A program made the position numbers and the translations under genes. Source: Bacteroidetes bacterium UBA4416 (lineage in GTDB: Bacteria; Bacteroidota; Bacteroidia; B-17B0; Aurantibacillaceae). Taken from it: a DNA stretch of 46,764 bases. Position 1 is the stretch's first letter; every line of letters starts with the position of its first letter. Location of the stretch: the NCBI GenBank assembly GCA_002390745.1, contig DGQK01000028.1, positions 1 to 46,764 of the forward strand, given 5' to 3'. This document shows positions 24,905-34,856 of the stretch, piece after piece. Under the pieces are notes generated by a model. The model did not search any database. It worked only from the letters and a program-made list of their open reading frames with translations, and was not told the DNA's origin.

Positions 24905-27900
24905 TTGGTTTTGGTAGAGTCTTTGGTATTACCTGGTTTTTGCGACCGTTTTGGCTTGCTTAACAGTTCCTTCAGTTTGTTGTAATTCCTTACATACACC
25001 ACGCCCACACCGGTTTTGGTGATCTCGCCCTCTATCGGGTTTTCGTACTGGTTCTGCCGGAAGCCGCGCAGCTTATAGCGCCCGTCTTCCGTAAGCTTGT
25101 AGTCGATGTTGATGTTTCCGGCCACATCGCTCGCATTGTTCTGTTTGGCGCGCTCTCCTTCCAGCTCCACATTGCCTCCCACGCGGATCGTTACCTTATC
25201 CTTGAACAGCTGCTTGGAAACGCCGATCTGGAGCTGCGTACGGCCCTGTTCCTGTCCTGTGGAGTAGTCTTCAAAAGAGTTAACGCCGAGGTCGAGGTCT
25301 ATCCCCTTAACGTATTTCTGCGACAGTGAGCTTAGCTGCTGCGTAAGCACCTTGCTGGCGCTTGTGCGCGATGCCGAGGAAAGTCCGCCGCCACCGCCGC
25401 CGTTATCCAGGGGGTTATCGCTGATGAAGCGTCGCAGTGTCAGCAGGGCAAACACCTGCTTGTTGAGCTGTGTTTCGTCGCCCCTCAGCTCTTCCAGCTT
25501 GGAATTCACGGTGCCATTCACAGCGCCTTTGTCTTTCGGCGCCAGCTGGATGTCGAAGCTGATCTCGGGCGAGGAGAGGAAGCCGTTCATTTTCAGGTAT
25601 ACCAGGAAGGTGAGCATGTTGCGGTATTTGTTGCGTTCCAGCTCATCCACGCCGGCAAGGTCGTTTTGGATCAGGTCGATGGGAGAGGTCTTAATGGTAT
25701 AGATCGCTTTGATGTCCACATAAGCATCCAGGAGGTCACCCGACCAGGTGATAGAGCTTCCGGGTTCTATTTTGAAGTCGCGCCGCACCACCTCGCTGAT
25801 CGTAAGATGATAGCCGCCATCATCGATCCTGTATTTCCCGGTAAGCGTTGTTTTCCCGCTTTGGTCGAGGGTAAAGTTAAGTGTGCCGCCGCCCACGATG
25901 TATAAGGAATCGCCCGATTGCTGGTCTACCAGCATTTTCAACTGTACCTCCTTGTCGAAGGTGATCGAGGCGTCCAGGTCGATGCCCTTCATCATGGTGA
26001 TCTGGTCGGTGGTGTCGTTTTGCCGGGTCATGATATTCTTCCTGGTGTTGAGGCTGTCCACAAACTCCACGATGCCTTTGTTCTCTTCTTTGCCCACCTC
26101 GCTCTCCGGCTTGATGTAGGTGATCTGTGAACCTTTGTTCAGGCGCATCCTTGCTTTCACCACCGGCTCATTCACATGGCCCTTCACGCTGATGTCGCTG
26201 TTTAGAAAAATAGTACCGAAGTACAAGGGGTTGTCCTGCTTCGTGGTATTCAGCGCCAGGAAATCTTCCGACTTCAGGCGCATATCCAGCTCCGGGTTCT
26301 TCAGGTTCCTGATGTTGACGTTTCCGCTGAGCACGGCTTGGTGCCCGAGTGAATCCAGGATGGTAAAGTCACGGAAGATCAACTGGTGATTATCGAAGGC
26401 CAGCCTGCCATCCGGGATGCGTAAATAGGAATCAATGAATTTGGGATTCAGAGCGCTCTCTTTCAAATGAAGGTTTCCGCTGAGGTCCGGTGTTTCCACG
26501 CCGCCTTTGATGCTGAGCCTTCCATCGATGGCTCCCGACATGCGGCTGATCTGTCCGAAGGTAAAAGGCTCAATGGTTTTCATAGCGAGCGAGCGGATGT
26601 CGAGGGTGAAATTCAGGGCGTTTTCTTTAGTCGCCACATTGTAGGCTCCGTTCAGGTTGATGTCGTTCCCCGAACCGTTAATGTCCATGTTGATGTCATA
26701 GAGCTGCGGATTCCGGTGGTTATTGGCTTTCAGTTTCACCGTGCCTATCGGCACCGACTGAAACACAAAGTTGGAAATGCTCAGGTCCGAAGAGAAAGCA
26801 TCTGCCGTTTCGTGCTTTTCGAGGGTGATGGTTCCGTCTACTTCACCCTTCACCAGTTCCGTTTTATTTTCGAGCATCTTCGAGATGGTGCTGAGATCGA
26901 ATTTTGTAAAGTCGAGCTTGAGCGGGGCTGCGGCTGTTTGTGTTTCCGAGTTCACCCGGATTGCCTGCTGGCCGTTAGTGAGGTTAAGCTCTCTGGCGAT
27001 CAGGCCCTGGGGCAGGAACTGCAGGGAGTTTGCCGGGCTCACATGCCATGCCTGGGAGTTGAGCGTCAGCTCCGGTTGAAGCTTCAGCTCATGGCTGCCG
27101 TTCTTTGTATTGGTAAGTGTGCCGCCTAAGGCAAGCAGCCTGACGCTGTCATCTTTGGCCGTCATAAGTTGGAACGAGATCACATCCTGCCTGATGGTTC
27201 CGCTCAGCGACATGTTCTCGACCCGGATCGTCGGGTTGGAAACCTCTGCCGTACTCAGGGCATAGTTGAGCGCTGTGGCATCGGAGTTGATCCTGATCCT
27301 GAGGCTGTCTGCTTTGGTGCCTGTGAACCTGATATGGGGTATGGAAAGGTCGGTGATCAGTTTTTTCTCTGTGCTGTTGTAGCTTCCGCTCATAGCTACC
27401 GGCGTCATCTCTTCCAGGCCCGGAACGGCATTCTCTACAATCAGCTTCGGGTTGGTCACATTCACATAATATTCAAACTCCTGAGGCTTCAGGCTTTTGG
27501 TTTCTGCCGGCCCGGGCAGCGTATAGTAGGTGCCGATAAACTGTTTGAAGGAAGCCGCCAGTTCATTCATGTGCAGCTTGCCGTTGATGCCTGCATCCAC
27601 AATGCCCGATTGGAGCTTTATGTCCGATATGCCGTCTTTGGTAGTGCTGGTGAGCACCACCGAGTCGATGGGATAGCGTTTGTCGTTTTTGATCAGCAGG
27701 GTGTTGTAGATGCGCGCCGCACCGGTGATGTTGTCGCCTTCCTGTTGCAGGTCCGATTTGATAAACGTACTGATGCGCGTATCTTCCGTGGATACCTTCA
27801 GGGCTTTCAGGTCGGCGCCTTTCAGGTCGAAGGTGAAGACGTAGCGCGGTGCGGCGCTGTCCATGCTCAGTGCGCCATCGAAGACAAAAGCAAGGTTCGG

Positions 27901-29925
27901 GTCATCCATCACCGCTTTTCCTGTAAACGATTTTTTGACGAGCCGTCCCTTTACCTGTAAGTTGGTATAATCATAGCCTTTTACCTGCGCCTTCTCCAGG
28001 GCCAGGTTTAGTTCCGTGTTGAGGGTAGAGGCACTGAGCCCGCTTCCTTTGAAGCTGAGCGTCGTGCTGAGCTCGCCAAGGGTGGCAGGTTGGTTGATGA
28101 GACTCCCCACGTTGAAGTGCTCCGCTTTTACCGATCCCTCATAGGGCTGTTCTGTATTGCCGGCCCCGGGGTTCATCCGGATATCGGCGATGACATTGCC
28201 TATCGACGTTTGCACATTCAGCGAGGTGTTAAAGTTCTTCAGGTAGCCGCTGACATGGCCTGTCACCGCGAAGGTCTCGGGCAGGTTGATGTTCTGAGGA
28301 ATGAGCGTTGGCGAAATGATGGTGAACAGATCGGCTTTGGTAGAGGTGAGGTGAATGTCATGAAGATCGAGGAACATCCGGTCCGGGTTCAACACCTGTT
28401 TGATCCTGCCTTTCAGTTTGACGATCGTGTTTTTAGGTGTGAAGAGGTCGAATTGCCGGATCTGCAGATCGTTGATAATGCCTTTGACGTCCAGGCTCAG
28501 CTTTACTTCGGTTTGCGGAGTGATGTTCAGGGCTTTGATGCCGGTGAGGGTCGGCACAAAGTAGAGGATATCGCTGACGCGGACATCGCTTTTTTTCAAC
28601 CGGGCCGAAATGTAAAGATTGCCAATGTTCTTGCCGATGTCTTCGATAGAGGTATAGCGGATCGACAGGTGATCTTTAATGGTGCTGTGGTTGGTTTCGA
28701 TCAAGAGGTTGGAGGCATCTACGTGCGTGGTGTCATATGCCAGCGTTCCGCTGAATTTCTTCAGCACAAAGCCGCACTGCTCCCGGAAGCTCAGGTCCTC
28801 CAGTGTCAGGCGGGAAGCTTTGGCATTGCCATATATATCACTGGCATGCAGCCTGAAGTTGGCCGCCACGATGTGGTTGTAGTCGATGCCGCTGTTTGTT
28901 TTCGCCACGCGGTTGTTGTCAAAATAAAAGTGGTTGGAGTCCAGCCTGAGTTGCTTCAGGGTCACGATCCAGTTGGCAGGCGCTGTTTTCATCGTGTCCG
29001 CTAACTCAATTGCCTTCTTTTGAATCGTATCCGCAGAAACACCCATGACATACTTTGCAGTCGTATTGGTCAGTGAGAGGCTTTCCAGGTCGATGCGTTC
29101 ATTCAGGAGGTCGATGCGCTGAGGCTTCAGTGTCAGCGTCCCGAGGGCCAGCGCTGCCTGCTGGTTTTGAACGGTATTGTGGTATATGGCGTTGATATTG
29201 ACCAGTTCTATCTTTCCGAGGCTGAGCTGATAATCCAGGGGTTTGGAAGGTGTAGTGGCTTTGGGCGGCTGATGCGATACCGTTTGGATGAACTTTACCC
29301 GGGTATTTTTCAGGGCGATGCTTTTCACATCAATTTCTTTTTTCGTTAAGTCCAGTGTGTTCACTTCCGTTTCAAAATCACCCAGCTTCAGATCGGCAAA
29401 GGTTCCGGTATAAGCGTCGTGAAACGTTGCGAAAATGTTACGGAGCTCTACGGTCTTTATGCTGAAAGCCCAGGGAGTAGCCGTTGTATCCTTTGGCTCT
29501 TCTGGTTTTCCGGGTTTGGAGAACGCGTCGATGATGAAATTGAAATTAAAAGCGCTGTCGTTCGCCGGGCGCGATACGTGGGCCGTCAGCGTATTCAGCT
29601 CTACGTGATTCACGGTGATCTGATGATCGAGCAGGTCGGTCAGGGCAATGTCCACCTTCAGGCGGTGGGCATAGAGTAAGGTGTCCTTTGCCTGGTCCTC
29701 GACATACACATCTTCCAGGGCTACCGATTTAGGGAAGACGATGCTCAGTTTTCCAAGCGTGACCTTGGTACCTGTCTTTTTGGAAACAAAGGAGGTGGCT
29801 TTCGAGGTGACGAAGCGCTGCACATCCGGAATTTGCAGAAGCAGAATGATAAGCAACAGCAGAATAAGGGGAACGGCAATGATCCATAAGATTGTTTTTA
29901 CTAACAATCTCAGGATGCGTTTCAT
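24901..29925 (-). CDS. tamB: Translocation and assembly module protein TamB
   Basis: A ~1674-residue inner-membrane-anchored periplasmic protein of the AsmA/TamB bridge type. One membrane helix (~8-32) is followed by a very long beta-rich region and, at the C-terminus, the TamB (DUF490) domain: KARMRLNKGSQITY near the start of that domain, SGDLLDAYVDIKAIYTIKTS, DISFDIQLAPKD-like, and a terminal VGVVYVRNYNKLKELL. It probably forms a hydrophobic groove carrying phospholipid to the outer membrane in partnership with TamL. A GTG at 29955 would add ten residues; I prefer the ATG at 29925 because the basic MKRILRLLVKT then leads directly into the membrane helix. First gene of the tamB-tamL operon, overlapping tamL by 4 bases. 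Confidence 0.92.
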   Translation of the reverse strand: MKRILRLLVKTILWIIAVPLILLLLIILLLQIPDVQRFVTSKATSFVSKKTGTKVTLGKLSIVFPKSVALEDVYVEDQAKDTLLYAHRLKVDIALTDLLDHQITVNHVELNTLTAHVSRPANDSAFNFNFIIDAFSKPGKPEEPKDTTATPWAFSIKTVELRNIFATFHDAYTGTFADLKLGDFETEVNTLDLTKKEIDVKSIALKNTRVKFIQTVSHQPPKATTPSKPLDYQLSLGKIELVNINAIYHNTVQNQQAALALGTLTLKPQRIDLLNERIDLESLSLTNTTAKYVMGVSADTIQKKAIELADTMKTAPANWIVTLKQLRLDSNHFYFDNNRVAKTNSGIDYNHIVAANFRLHASDIYGNAKASRLTLEDLSFREQCGFVLKKFSGTLAYDTTHVDASNLLIETNHSTIKDHLSIRYTSIEDIGKNIGNLYISARLKKSDVRVSDILYFVPTLTGIKALNITPQTEVKLSLDVKGIINDLQIRQFDLFTPKNTIVKLKGRIKQVLNPDRMFLDLHDIHLTSTKADLFTIISPTLIPQNINLPETFAVTGHVSGYLKNFNTSLNVQTSIGNVIADIRMNPGAGNTEQPYEGSVKAEHFNVGSLINQPATLGELSTTLSFKGSGLSASTLNTELNLALEKAQVKGYDYTNLQVKGRLVKKSFTGKAVMDDPNLAFVFDGALSMDSAAPRYVFTFDLKGADLKALKVSTEDTRISTFIKSDLQQEGDNITGAARIYNTLLIKNDKRYPIDSVVLTSTTKDGISDIKLQSGIVDAGINGKLHMNELAASFKQFIGTYYTLPGPAETKSLKPQEFEYYVNVTNPKLIVENAVPGLEEMTPVAMSGSYNSTEKKLITDLSIPHIRFTGTKADSLRIRINSDATALNYALSTAEVSNPTIRVENMSLSGTIRQDVISFQLMTAKDDSVRLLALGGTLTNTKNGSHELKLQPELTLNSQAWHVSPANSLQFLPQGLIARELNLTNGQQAIRVNSETQTAAAPLKLDFTKFDLSTISKMLENKTELVKGEVDGTITLEKHETADAFSSDLSISNFVFQSVPIGTVKLKANNHRNPQLYDINMDINGSGNDINLNGAYNVATKENALNFTLDIRSLAMKTIEPFTFGQISRMSGAIDGRLSIKGGVETPDLSGNLHLKESALNPKFIDSYLRIPDGRLAFDNHQLIFRDFTILDSLGHQAVLSGNVNIRNLKNPELDMRLKSEDFLALNTTKQDNPLYFGTIFLNSDISVKGHVNEPVVKARMRLNKGSQITYIKPESEVGKEENKGIVEFVDSLNTRKNIMTRQNDTTDQITMMKGIDLDASITFDKEVQLKMLVDQQSGDSLYIVGGGTLNFTLDQSGKTTLTGKYRIDDGGYHLTISEVVRRDFKIEPGSSITWSGDLLDAYVDIKAIYTIKTSPIDLIQNDLAGVDELERNKYRNMLTFLVYLKMNGFLSSPEISFDIQLAPKDKGAVNGTVNSKLEELRGDETQLNKQVFALLTLRRFISDNPLDNGGGGGGLSSASRTSASKVLTQQLSSLSQKYVKGIDLDLGVNSFEDYSTGQEQGRTQLQIGVSKQLFKDKVTIRVGGNVELEGERAKQNNASDVAGNINIDYKLTEDGRYKLRGFRQNQYENPIEGEITKTGVGVVYVRNYNKLKELLSKPKRSQKPGNTKDSTKTK

Positions 29926-30099
29926 ACCCGTATAATTCACTTGATGCCTTGCCACCTGTTTGCAAGGTAAATTTAAAATTCCTTCGCGTGATGCTTGAAC
30001 ACAGGACTTATTAAAATGCCTGTTTTAACAATTCTTAGGCCCCAATCAAATGTTAAGCCAGCGGTAAGAAGGGATAGCCGATGTGAATACCAGTCATCC

Positions 30100-31167
30100 C
30101 TATTTCCGTTTCGCCCGTTCATACTGCACCGGCCATTGTGCTCCCGCTTTGAGCTCGTCGGCTGCGCGGTGCGCAAAGTAAGGGTCGCGCAGGAACTCAC
30201 GGGCGATGAACACGGCATCCGCTCTTCCTTCTGCGATCAGGCTTTCGGCTTCTTCGGAGGTCGTGATCAGCCCTACGGCGCCGGTGAGGATGCCTGTTTC
30301 TTTTCTGATGCTTTCGGCAAAGCCTGCCTGGTACATAGGTTTCAACGGAATGCGCACGCCGGTGATGTTGCCGCCCGTAGAGCAATCGATGAGGTCGACG
30401 CCTTTTGTTTTCAGTACGGAAGCCAGCTTTACCGAATCCCGCTCCGTCCAGCCGTTCTCCACCCAGTCGGTCGCGGAGATCCGCACGAACAAAGGCAGTT
30501 CTTCAGGCCATACACTTCTCACGGCCTCTGTGATTTCCAGCAGGAAGCGGATGCGGTTTTCAAAAGAGCCGCCGTAATCGTCTTTCCTGAAATTGCTTAA
30601 AGGAGATAAAAATTCGTGGATGAGGTAGCCGTGTGCCCCGTGCAGTTCAATCACTTTAAAGCCTGCTTTCAGCGCGCGTTCGGCTGCACGTTTAAAATCT
30701 CCGATGATGCGCTTCACTTCGGAGAGGCTTAATTCTTCGGGAACGAGGTCGCCCTCTTTAAATGCCACAGCGCTTGGTGCCAGCGTTTTCCAGCCTCCGT
30801 TCTCCGGTGTCAAGCTTTCACCGCCTTTCCAGCTCACCTGGATGCTCGATTTCCGGCCTGCATGCGCGAGCTGGATACCGGCAACAGAGCCCTGCTGTTC
30901 GATGAAGGAGGTGATGCGCTTCAAAAAGTCGATGTGCCCGTCTTTCCAGAGGCCCAGGTCGGCGGGCGAGATGCGCCCTTCCGGTGATACCGCTGTGGCC
31001 TCGGAGATCACCAGGGCGGCGCCACCGACAGCCCTGCTGCCCAGGTGCACAAGGTGCCAGTCGTTGGCATAGCCGTCTTCGGCGGAATACTGGCACATAG
31101 GCGATACCACAAGGCGGTTCTTCAGCTCAATGCTTCTGATCTTAAGAGGGGTGAAAAGTGTTGACAT
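30100..31167 (-). CDS. namA: NADPH dehydrogenase, old yellow enzyme family (YqjM/NamA type)
   Basis: A 355-residue FMN-dependent ene-reductase of the YqjM class, which reduces electrophilic C=C bonds with NADPH. Class markers are C25 and Y27 in SPMCQYS (the YqjM redox-sensing Cys), H176 and H179 with Y181 in HGAHGYLIH, and the FMN-binding stretches at GIQLAHAGRKSS and AVGLITT. The phrase SPLSNFRKDDYGGSFENR is near-diagnostic of the family. Likely a detoxification or electrophile-stress enzyme. It is monocistronic, 174 bases upstream of tamB on the same strand. Confidence 0.93.
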   Translation of the reverse strand: MSTLFTPLKIRSIELKNRLVVSPMCQYSAEDGYANDWHLVHLGSRAVGGAALVISEATAVSPEGRISPADLGLWKDGHIDFLKRITSFIEQQGSVAGIQLAHAGRKSSIQVSWKGGESLTPENGGWKTLAPSAVAFKEGDLVPEELSLSEVKRIIGDFKRAAERALKAGFKVIELHGAHGYLIHEFLSPLSNFRKDDYGGSFENRIRFLLEITEAVRSVWPEELPLFVRISATDWVENGWTERDSVKLASVLKTKGVDLIDCSTGGNITGVRIPLKPMYQAGFAESIRKETGILTGAVGLITTSEEAESLIAEGRADAVFIAREFLRDPYFAHRAADELKAGAQWPVQYERAKRK

Positions 31168-31218
31168 ATGTTCTTTTTTTTAAGTGGTTTCGGGTCGCGC
31201 TACAGCGTGATCAGCTAA

Positions 31219-31253
31219 CCATCGTTGACGGACGCTCCGGAAGTCAACGATGG
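31219..31253. other. Perfect 11-bp hairpin downstream of bacteriophytochrome gene
   Basis: CCATCGTTGAC (31219-31229) and GTCAACGATGG (31243-31253) form a perfect stem with a 13-nt loop, between bphP and the reductase gene. No U-tract follows on the minus strand, so it is more likely a transcript-end stabiliser or REP-like unit than a strong terminator. Confidence 0.5.
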
Positions 31254-31291
31254 CATGCATCGTCAGCGGGAATCAATAGCGCCGGGGATGA

Positions 31292-33562
31292 TCATGTGGA
31301 TTTTTTTTTCGGAAAGTACATGTAAAAATCCACTCCCTCACCCGGGCGCCCGTTTGCTTTGATAAATCCTTTGTGCGTGGTCATGATCTTTTTGCAAAGC
31401 GCCAGGCCAATGCCCGAGCCATGGTATTCGCCGGTAGTATGCAATCGGGTAAAGATATTGAATACCGACTCATTGTGGGTTTTTTCGAAGCCGATGCCGT
31501 TATCGGAATACCGGATCACATGGTATTCTTCTTTTCTATCCATGGGCAGCTCCGGAACATCCTCTTTTTCCACAAGCCCGATGCTGAGCTGCGGCCTGCG
31601 TTCGTTGTGTGCAAATTTCAGGGAGTTGTAGATCAGGTTGGCGAAGAGCTGTTTGAGAAGGAAGGCAACCCCTTTTACTTCGGGCAGCTTAGAAATGCTG
31701 AGCGAGGCATCCGCAGCAAGCATCGAATCGCCGGTTTCCGCAAGCACCTCTTCCAGCAGAGCAGCCAGATCAATGGTTTCGAGGGCTTCCGGGCTATAGT
31801 TCAGCCGGGTGTATTTTAAAATATCCTTTACCAGCACCTGCATGCGTTCTGCCGATTTGTTCATGCGCAGAACTTTTTCATACACGTCCTGCGGAATTTC
31901 CTGTTCTTCTTCCGAAAGGATAAACGATGACATCATCTGGATTTTTCGCAAAGGCTCCTGTAGGTCGTGTGTGCTGATCCAGTTGATGTTCTCCAGCTCA
32001 GCATTGGTTTCTGAGAGAATCCTGGCCAGCTCCCGTTGCTTTTCCTCTTCCTCGGCCAGGAAGACCGAGCCCAGGTGCTTCAGCAAAACGCTGGCAAAAT
32101 TGGACGAAACGGCAATTTCCGGCTGCAACCAGGGATTGCTCCGGCATTTCAGGGTTTCTTTCCACAGCTCAAAGGATTTCCGGGGCGAAAGCCCGTTCTT
32201 GTCCTTTTCAATGGCTTTGGAAGGATCGCCCGCCCAGTTTACTTCCGCGATGGTTTCCGGTTTGTACCAGATGATGCAGTTGCCGGATGAACTGTTGAGC
32301 GACACATAATGGATGCCGGGTGTTTTATCGGCATAGCCTTTGCTTTCGGGGAGCAGCCTGCCGATGGCATCCGTGTGGAATTGTGTATTGCCTGTATACA
32401 CAGCGAGGTAGGATGCCAGTTGCCGGATGTCCTCATCCTGTGGAGTGATGCCGGATTTATAAATGTGGTTGTCGATCAGCAGGGAAACGCCCGAAGCGTT
32501 GCACAGGGCCAGCAGATCAGGATCGGCGATGATCCTGCTGAAAGATTCGCGGTTGGTCTCAAACTTCTGAGAGATCAGGCGCTTGGCGGCATTGTTCAGC
32601 TTCTTCGATTCTTCGTACTCCTCATTCAGCTGCCTCACGTCGATCTGCGAGGTAATGAAATTTCCCTGCAACCTTGCGGCAAGCCTGATCTCCTGGCTCA
32701 GGTATTTGGGTGAGTAGTGATGGCAGGCAACGAGTCCCCAGAGTTTTTTCTGGTGGATGAGCGAGATGGTGAGCGTGGCCCCTACGCCCATGTTTTGCAG
32801 GTACTGGATATGAATGGGCGATACACTTCGTAAACTGGCATAGCTCAGGTCGAGGTTCCTGTTTTGGCCGTCGTCGATCGTATACAGCGGAACGGGCGTG
32901 TAGTTGATATCGGCAATAATGCGGAGCTGATTTTTAATATACAGCTCGCGAGCCTGTGCCGGAATATCGGTATGAGGATAATGCAATCCCAGGAAGCCTT
33001 CCAGGTCCTCACGCTTGCTTTCGGCAATCACCTCACCATTGTAATCTTTATCAAAGTGATAGATCATTACGCGGTCGTAGCCGGTGATGTTGCGGATGCC
33101 ATTGGCAACCAGGCTGCACAACTCCCGGAGCGTATGGCTTTCTTCCATGTAGGAGAGGAATTCTTTCGACAGACTGAACAGGTCCTGTTTTTCATGTTCA
33201 ATGGCCGGTTCCGATTCGATAATGAGGCAACCCGCATGCGCATGCACCGATAGCTCGTGCATTTTGCCGCCGATTTCAACCGTCAGCACTTTGAGCCGCC
33301 CGTCGGTATGATCGGTGCAGGCTTTTAGCTCACGTTCGGTTTCCGGGCCGAATACATCGTGCAGGCTTTTTCCGAGTAGTTGCTGGTGCGAAATTCCGAG
33401 GAATTGATGGATGTTGCCACTGCAAAATAAAATGCAAAAGGTGGAAAGGTCTACGCCCAGTAAAAAACCATGGGGCTGTATGCTTCCGGGAATGTGAATG
33501 GGTTCCTGGTCGCAGTTTGTCAGGTTGACAAGATCTCTGTTGACAATGTCTTTGATATTCAT
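31292..33562 (-). CDS. bphP: Bacteriophytochrome histidine kinase
   Basis: A 756-residue light-sensing kinase with the classical PAS-GAF-PHY-kinase order. The biliverdin-attaching cysteine is C17, just before the PAS core motif DQEPIHIPGSIQPHG. The GAF domain (~135-305) holds the PHTDIP motif (usual form PASDIP), H251 in SPIHIQYLQNMGV and H281 in CHH, the chromophore-contact residues. The PHY tongue has P460-R-K-S-F with the W-K-E that follows. The kinase part has H532 in STHDLQEPLRK, the N box NLIYNSLKF, DNGIGF and GSGIGLALCKK. A red/far-red switch is expected. It is last in an operon with a receiver and a heme oxygenase. Confidence 0.95.
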   Translation of the reverse strand: MNIKDIVNRDLVNLTNCDQEPIHIPGSIQPHGFLLGVDLSTFCILFCSGNIHQFLGISHQQLLGKSLHDVFGPETERELKACTDHTDGRLKVLTVEIGGKMHELSVHAHAGCLIIESEPAIEHEKQDLFSLSKEFLSYMEESHTLRELCSLVANGIRNITGYDRVMIYHFDKDYNGEVIAESKREDLEGFLGLHYPHTDIPAQARELYIKNQLRIIADINYTPVPLYTIDDGQNRNLDLSYASLRSVSPIHIQYLQNMGVGATLTISLIHQKKLWGLVACHHYSPKYLSQEIRLAARLQGNFITSQIDVRQLNEEYEESKKLNNAAKRLISQKFETNRESFSRIIADPDLLALCNASGVSLLIDNHIYKSGITPQDEDIRQLASYLAVYTGNTQFHTDAIGRLLPESKGYADKTPGIHYVSLNSSSGNCIIWYKPETIAEVNWAGDPSKAIEKDKNGLSPRKSFELWKETLKCRSNPWLQPEIAVSSNFASVLLKHLGSVFLAEEEEKQRELARILSETNAELENINWISTHDLQEPLRKIQMMSSFILSEEEQEIPQDVYEKVLRMNKSAERMQVLVKDILKYTRLNYSPEALETIDLAALLEEVLAETGDSMLAADASLSISKLPEVKGVAFLLKQLFANLIYNSLKFAHNERRPQLSIGLVEKEDVPELPMDRKEEYHVIRYSDNGIGFEKTHNESVFNIFTRLHTTGEYHGSGIGLALCKKIMTTHKGFIKANGRPGEGVDFYMYFPKKKST

Positions 33563-33628
33563 AAAAAGTACGGTGCTGTTGGCCGGTGATCTGCTCTGGT
33601 ACGGACGACGAAACAGGCAAAATCATGT

Positions 33629-34216
33629 TCAGGCCGGATGTTCTGAATTAAAAATGTGTTCTACCCGCTTAAAAGCATATAAAGCGCCTTCTGTCATTTC
33701 CTGTTTCTCCTCCTCGCTTGCCTTAGCGGCATAGGCATTGAGCGTTTCGAGAAATGCTTTCCAGGTGCTGCCTGTTTTTTCGCCGTATACGTTGAGGAAT
33801 GCTCCCGGGGCGCCTTCTCCCAGGTTTTTTTTCACGTTCTTTAAAATGTATTGTCCGCCCAGCACAGAGCCCTCGGTCACGTAAAGGATGCCCAGGTTAA
33901 AGGCCGGGCTGTTGCGGTAATCCCCGTCGAGGAGCCGGGCATCGCTGTGCACCCCTGTTTTGCCCAGGTGCATCAGGTCATCCAGGATCAACTGCGTTTT
34001 AGCGCGTACGTCCAGGTCTTCTACAATGCTGCTCACTGCAGGAAATACAGATGTTTCTACAGCGCTCTGCACCAAAAACGATTTGTGCAGGTAGGCGGCA
34101 TACGTTGCGGGTCTGAGCTCCGGCGACATCATGGCCCCGGAGATGGGGGTGGCTTCTACCGAGCGATGAAGCGCTTCGGTCGCTTTTTTTAGAACAAGGT
34201 TAAAATTCTCTGTCAT
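33629..34216 (-). CDS. bphO: Biliverdin-producing heme oxygenase
   Basis: A 195-residue heme oxygenase that opens heme to biliverdin, the chromophore needed by the phytochrome encoded next. The proximal heme ligand is H17 in ATEALHRSVE, and the distal helix shows YVTEGSVLGGQYI with the conserved G-S-x-L-G-G. The ATG at 34216 is chosen: an upstream ATG at 34282 would overlap the receiver gene by 62 bases and add an unrelated N-terminus, while 34216 leaves a 4-base gap. Order receiver, heme oxygenase, phytochrome, with 66 bases before bphP. Confidence 0.94.
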   Translation of the reverse strand: MTENFNLVLKKATEALHRSVEATPISGAMMSPELRPATYAAYLHKSFLVQSAVETSVFPAVSSIVEDLDVRAKTQLILDDLMHLGKTGVHSDARLLDGDYRNSPAFNLGILYVTEGSVLGGQYILKNVKKNLGEGAPGAFLNVYGEKTGSTWKAFLETLNAYAAKASEEEKQEMTEGALYAFKRVEHIFNSEHPA

Positions 34217-34220
34217 CTTA

Positions 34221-34658
34221 CTATGCGGCCTTAAGGATAAAACTATGAGGAGGAGATTGAAACCGGCTCCAGTCCATGGCAACCGCCTTTTTGATCAGGT
34301 TTTTGAGGTCGCTGAAAGAGGTTGGCTTCACCGCGTACATTGTTGCGCCGATCTCCCTGCTCACGGCAATGGCTTTGTCGTCGCTGCTGGTGGAGTACAT
34401 GATGACCGGTAATGTTTTCAGAAGATCGTCGCGGCGAATCTCCTTCAGGATCTCGAAGCCGTTTTTTCCCGGCATATTGATGTCAAGAAAAACGATGGAA
34501 TGCTTATCGGCTTTGGTCTTAATACTGTTCAGGAAATCGTCCCCCTTATGATAAGTGTGAAGGTCGATTTGATCAGTTGTTTTGTCTACTGCACTTTTGA
34601 ACAGTTGCAGGTCATCGATGTCGTCATCGGCATAGTGTATTACCACAGGTTTCTTCAT
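34221..34658 (-). CDS. Receiver protein, probable phytochrome partner
   Basis: A 145-residue single-domain response regulator with the acidic pocket HYADDDIDD, phospho-acceptor D59 in IVFLDINMPG, switch MYSTSS and K112 in AVKPT. It is the first gene of the operon with heme oxygenase and bacteriophytochrome, so it is probably the phosphate acceptor of that kinase, as Rcp1 is for Cph1. With no output domain the target is a further protein. It shares sequence features with the three receivers at 18.4-22.4 kb. Confidence 0.93.
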   Translation of the reverse strand: MKKPVVIHYADDDIDDLQLFKSAVDKTTDQIDLHTYHKGDDFLNSIKTKADKHSIVFLDINMPGKNGFEILKEIRRDDLLKTLPVIMYSTSSDDKAIAVSREIGATMYAVKPTSFSDLKNLIKKAVAMDWSRFQSPPHSFILKAA

Positions 34659-34831
34659 TACTCGTCGTTTTAAGTTTAGTGTTCCAGCGTATTGTTGTAT
34701 GCAATGGAGGACTTGCTACCTTAAAATTCGCCCTGGGTAATTCCCATTTTGCTTAAAGATACTTATTATATAATAAGATCAGATAATATTTAACAGATAT
34801 TAGCCATGTAAACTTTTTGTATACCTTTACT

Positions 34832-34848
34832 GTTTGAAATTCATAATT
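34832..34848 (+). promoter_or_regulatory. Shared 17-bp site upstream of AraC regulator
   Basis: GTTTGAAATTCATAATT lies 8 bases before the AraC start codon and recurs with one mismatch at 35821-35837, upstream of the efflux operon. A position this close to the start is consistent with autorepression. Regulator identity is inference. Confidence 0.5.
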
Positions 34849-34856
34849 ATTTTACC

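Noticed and set aside
24287..29004. Several long plus-strand open frames opposite tamL and tamB
   Set aside because: They are antisense frames made open by codon usage of the real genes and show no domain or start context.
34217..34282. Upstream start of heme oxygenase at 34282
   Set aside because: It would overlap the receiver gene and add residues unlike the family; the ATG at 34216 gives a 4-base gap and normal length.
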